A model generated the notes under the pieces. The model ran no database searches and was not told where the DNA came from. It saw only the letters and a list, made by a program, of their open reading frames with translations. DNA of 64,000 nucleotides. It comes from Sulfuriroseicoccus oceanibius (GTDB lineage Bacteria > Verrucomicrobiota > Verrucomicrobiia > Verrucomicrobiales > SLCJ01). Numbering within the stretch: position 1 is the stretch's first letter; each line of letters begins with the position of its first letter. The DNA lies in contig NZ_CP066776.1 of NCBI RefSeq assembly GCF_010681825.2, positions 1,054,001-1,118,000 on the forward strand. Reading direction: 5' to 3'. The position numbers and the translations under genes are program-made. Shown here in pieces: positions 63,339 through 64,000 of the stretch.

Positions 63339-63992
63339 ATGAGCATTGGACTTTTAGGCAAGAAAATCGGCATGACCCGTGTCTTCGACAAGGAGAGCGG
63401 CAACATGATCCCTGTCACCGTCGTCGACGTCGCTGACAACCGCTACATCCAGGTCAAGACCCAGGAAACCGACGGCTACTCGGCGGTTCAGGTGGGCTAC
63501 GACACCAAGAAAGAGTCGCGTGTGAACGCACCTGCTCTTGGTCACTTCAAGAAGCACGGCGCCGAGCCAGCTTACTTCGTGAGTGAGTTCCGCGTGGAGT
63601 CGGACGACCAGCTTCCAAACATCGAAGAACCTCATCCAGGTGCCGAGCTTTTCGCTGCCGACCAGTGGGTCGACGTGATCGGAACCACCAAGGGTAAAGG
63701 ATTCCAGGGCGTGATGCGCCGTCACAACTTCAGCGGTCAGCCAATGTCGCACGGTCACATGATGCACCGTCGTCCGGGTGCCGTGGGTGCCGGTTCGACA
63801 CCAGCACGCATTTGGAAGAATCAGGCGATGCCTGGTCATCAGGGTGTGGTGCAGCGCACCGTGCAGAACCTGAAAGTGGTGGCAGTTCGTCCGGAAGACA
63901 ACGTCATCCTGATCAGCGGATCGGTTCCAGGTCACAACGGCGCGTACGTTGTGGTTCGCCCGGCCAAGAAGAAGGACGCACCAAAGGGCTAA
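63339..63992 (+). CDS. rplC: 50S ribosomal protein L3
   Basis: A 217-residue L3: start MSIGLLGKKIGMTRVFDKE, GVMRRHNFSGQPMSHGHMMHRRPGAVGAGSTPARIWK region with the peptidyl-transferase-near loop, and C-terminal GSVPGHNGAYVVVRPAKK. ATG at 63339 is chosen because upstream residues are not part of L3. Complete within the window, eight bases from its end. Confidence 0.98.
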   Translation: MSIGLLGKKIGMTRVFDKESGNMIPVTVVDVADNRYIQVKTQETDGYSAVQVGYDTKKESRVNAPALGHFKKHGAEPAYFVSEFRVESDDQLPNIEEPHPGAELFAADQWVDVIGTTKGKGFQGVMRRHNFSGQPMSHGHMMHRRPGAVGAGSTPARIWKNQAMPGHQGVVQRTVQNLKVVAVRPEDNVILISGSVPGHNGAYVVVRPAKKKDAPKG

Positions 63993-64000
63993 GCCCCGCG

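Overview
The window is 64 kb of GC-rich chromosomal DNA from a Gram-negative bacterium, most probably a member of the Verrucomicrobiota (inference). The pointers are PEP-CTERM proteins beside a formylglycine-type sulfatase, a GH20 hexosaminidase with LamG and discoidin-like modules, two PL3-type pectate lyases, weak or absent Shine-Dalgarno sequences at most starts, and the paralogy patterns of secreted carbohydrate-active proteins. No rRNA or CRISPR array was seen.

Layout. 1-1.6 kb: the 3' part of a GH20 gene. 1.8-9 kb: an EamA transporter, a two-gene membrane operon, a C39-like lipoprotein, small exported proteins, queA and a Ppm-type methyltransferase. 9.1-10.65 kb: two tandem copies of a dispersed intergenic repeat, the second split by a complete IS110-family element. 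10.7-18 kb: a heavy-metal efflux cluster (His-rich exported protein, TolC-like, adaptor, HME-RND pump, second His-rich protein, DUF3147-type protein). 18-29.3 kb: zinc-ribbon membrane protein, subtilase-like exported protein, cupin, RNase P RNA, acnB, trmB, comEC, a TPR-like protein, tRNA-Gly(TCC) and a Gly-rich secreted protein. 29.4-34.6 kb: a PEP-CTERM protein, a beta-barrel protein, a Wzc-like tyrosine kinase and an SLBB export protein (cell-surface polysaccharide). 34.7-43.3 kb: ssb, acylphosphatase, U32 peptidase-like protein (RlhA type), prepilin-like protein, Na+/H+ antiporter and tex. 43.3-47.3 kb: a small exported protein, an odd receiver-linker-ATPase protein coupled to a membrane protein, and a nitroreductase. 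47.3-52.4 kb: repeats, tRNA-Arg(TCT) with duplicated 3' segments, two pectate-lyase paralogues, galE and a small lipoprotein. 52.4-59.2 kb: sulfatase, PEP-CTERM protein and a LuxR/HisKA_3 two-component pair with a discoidin-like sensor. 59.4 kb to the end: rpsL-rpsG-fusA-rpsJ-rplC, without tuf between fusA and rpsJ.

The most striking observation is that the IS110 element carries a non-coding 5' end in which a bridge-RNA-like structure can be read by eye. It has a 5' hairpin, a target loop whose two guide segments match the actual insertion site (7 nt on the left, 8 nt on the right including the core), and a donor loop whose two guide segments match the element's own ends. The target is itself a dispersed intergenic repeat present in at least six copies here, so the uninterrupted target can be reconstructed from its relatives. 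This fits the published bridge-RNA mechanism of IS110 recombinases; the specific element and its repeat target are the new part.

All function calls come from reading motifs and translated sequence by eye; no database search was run.
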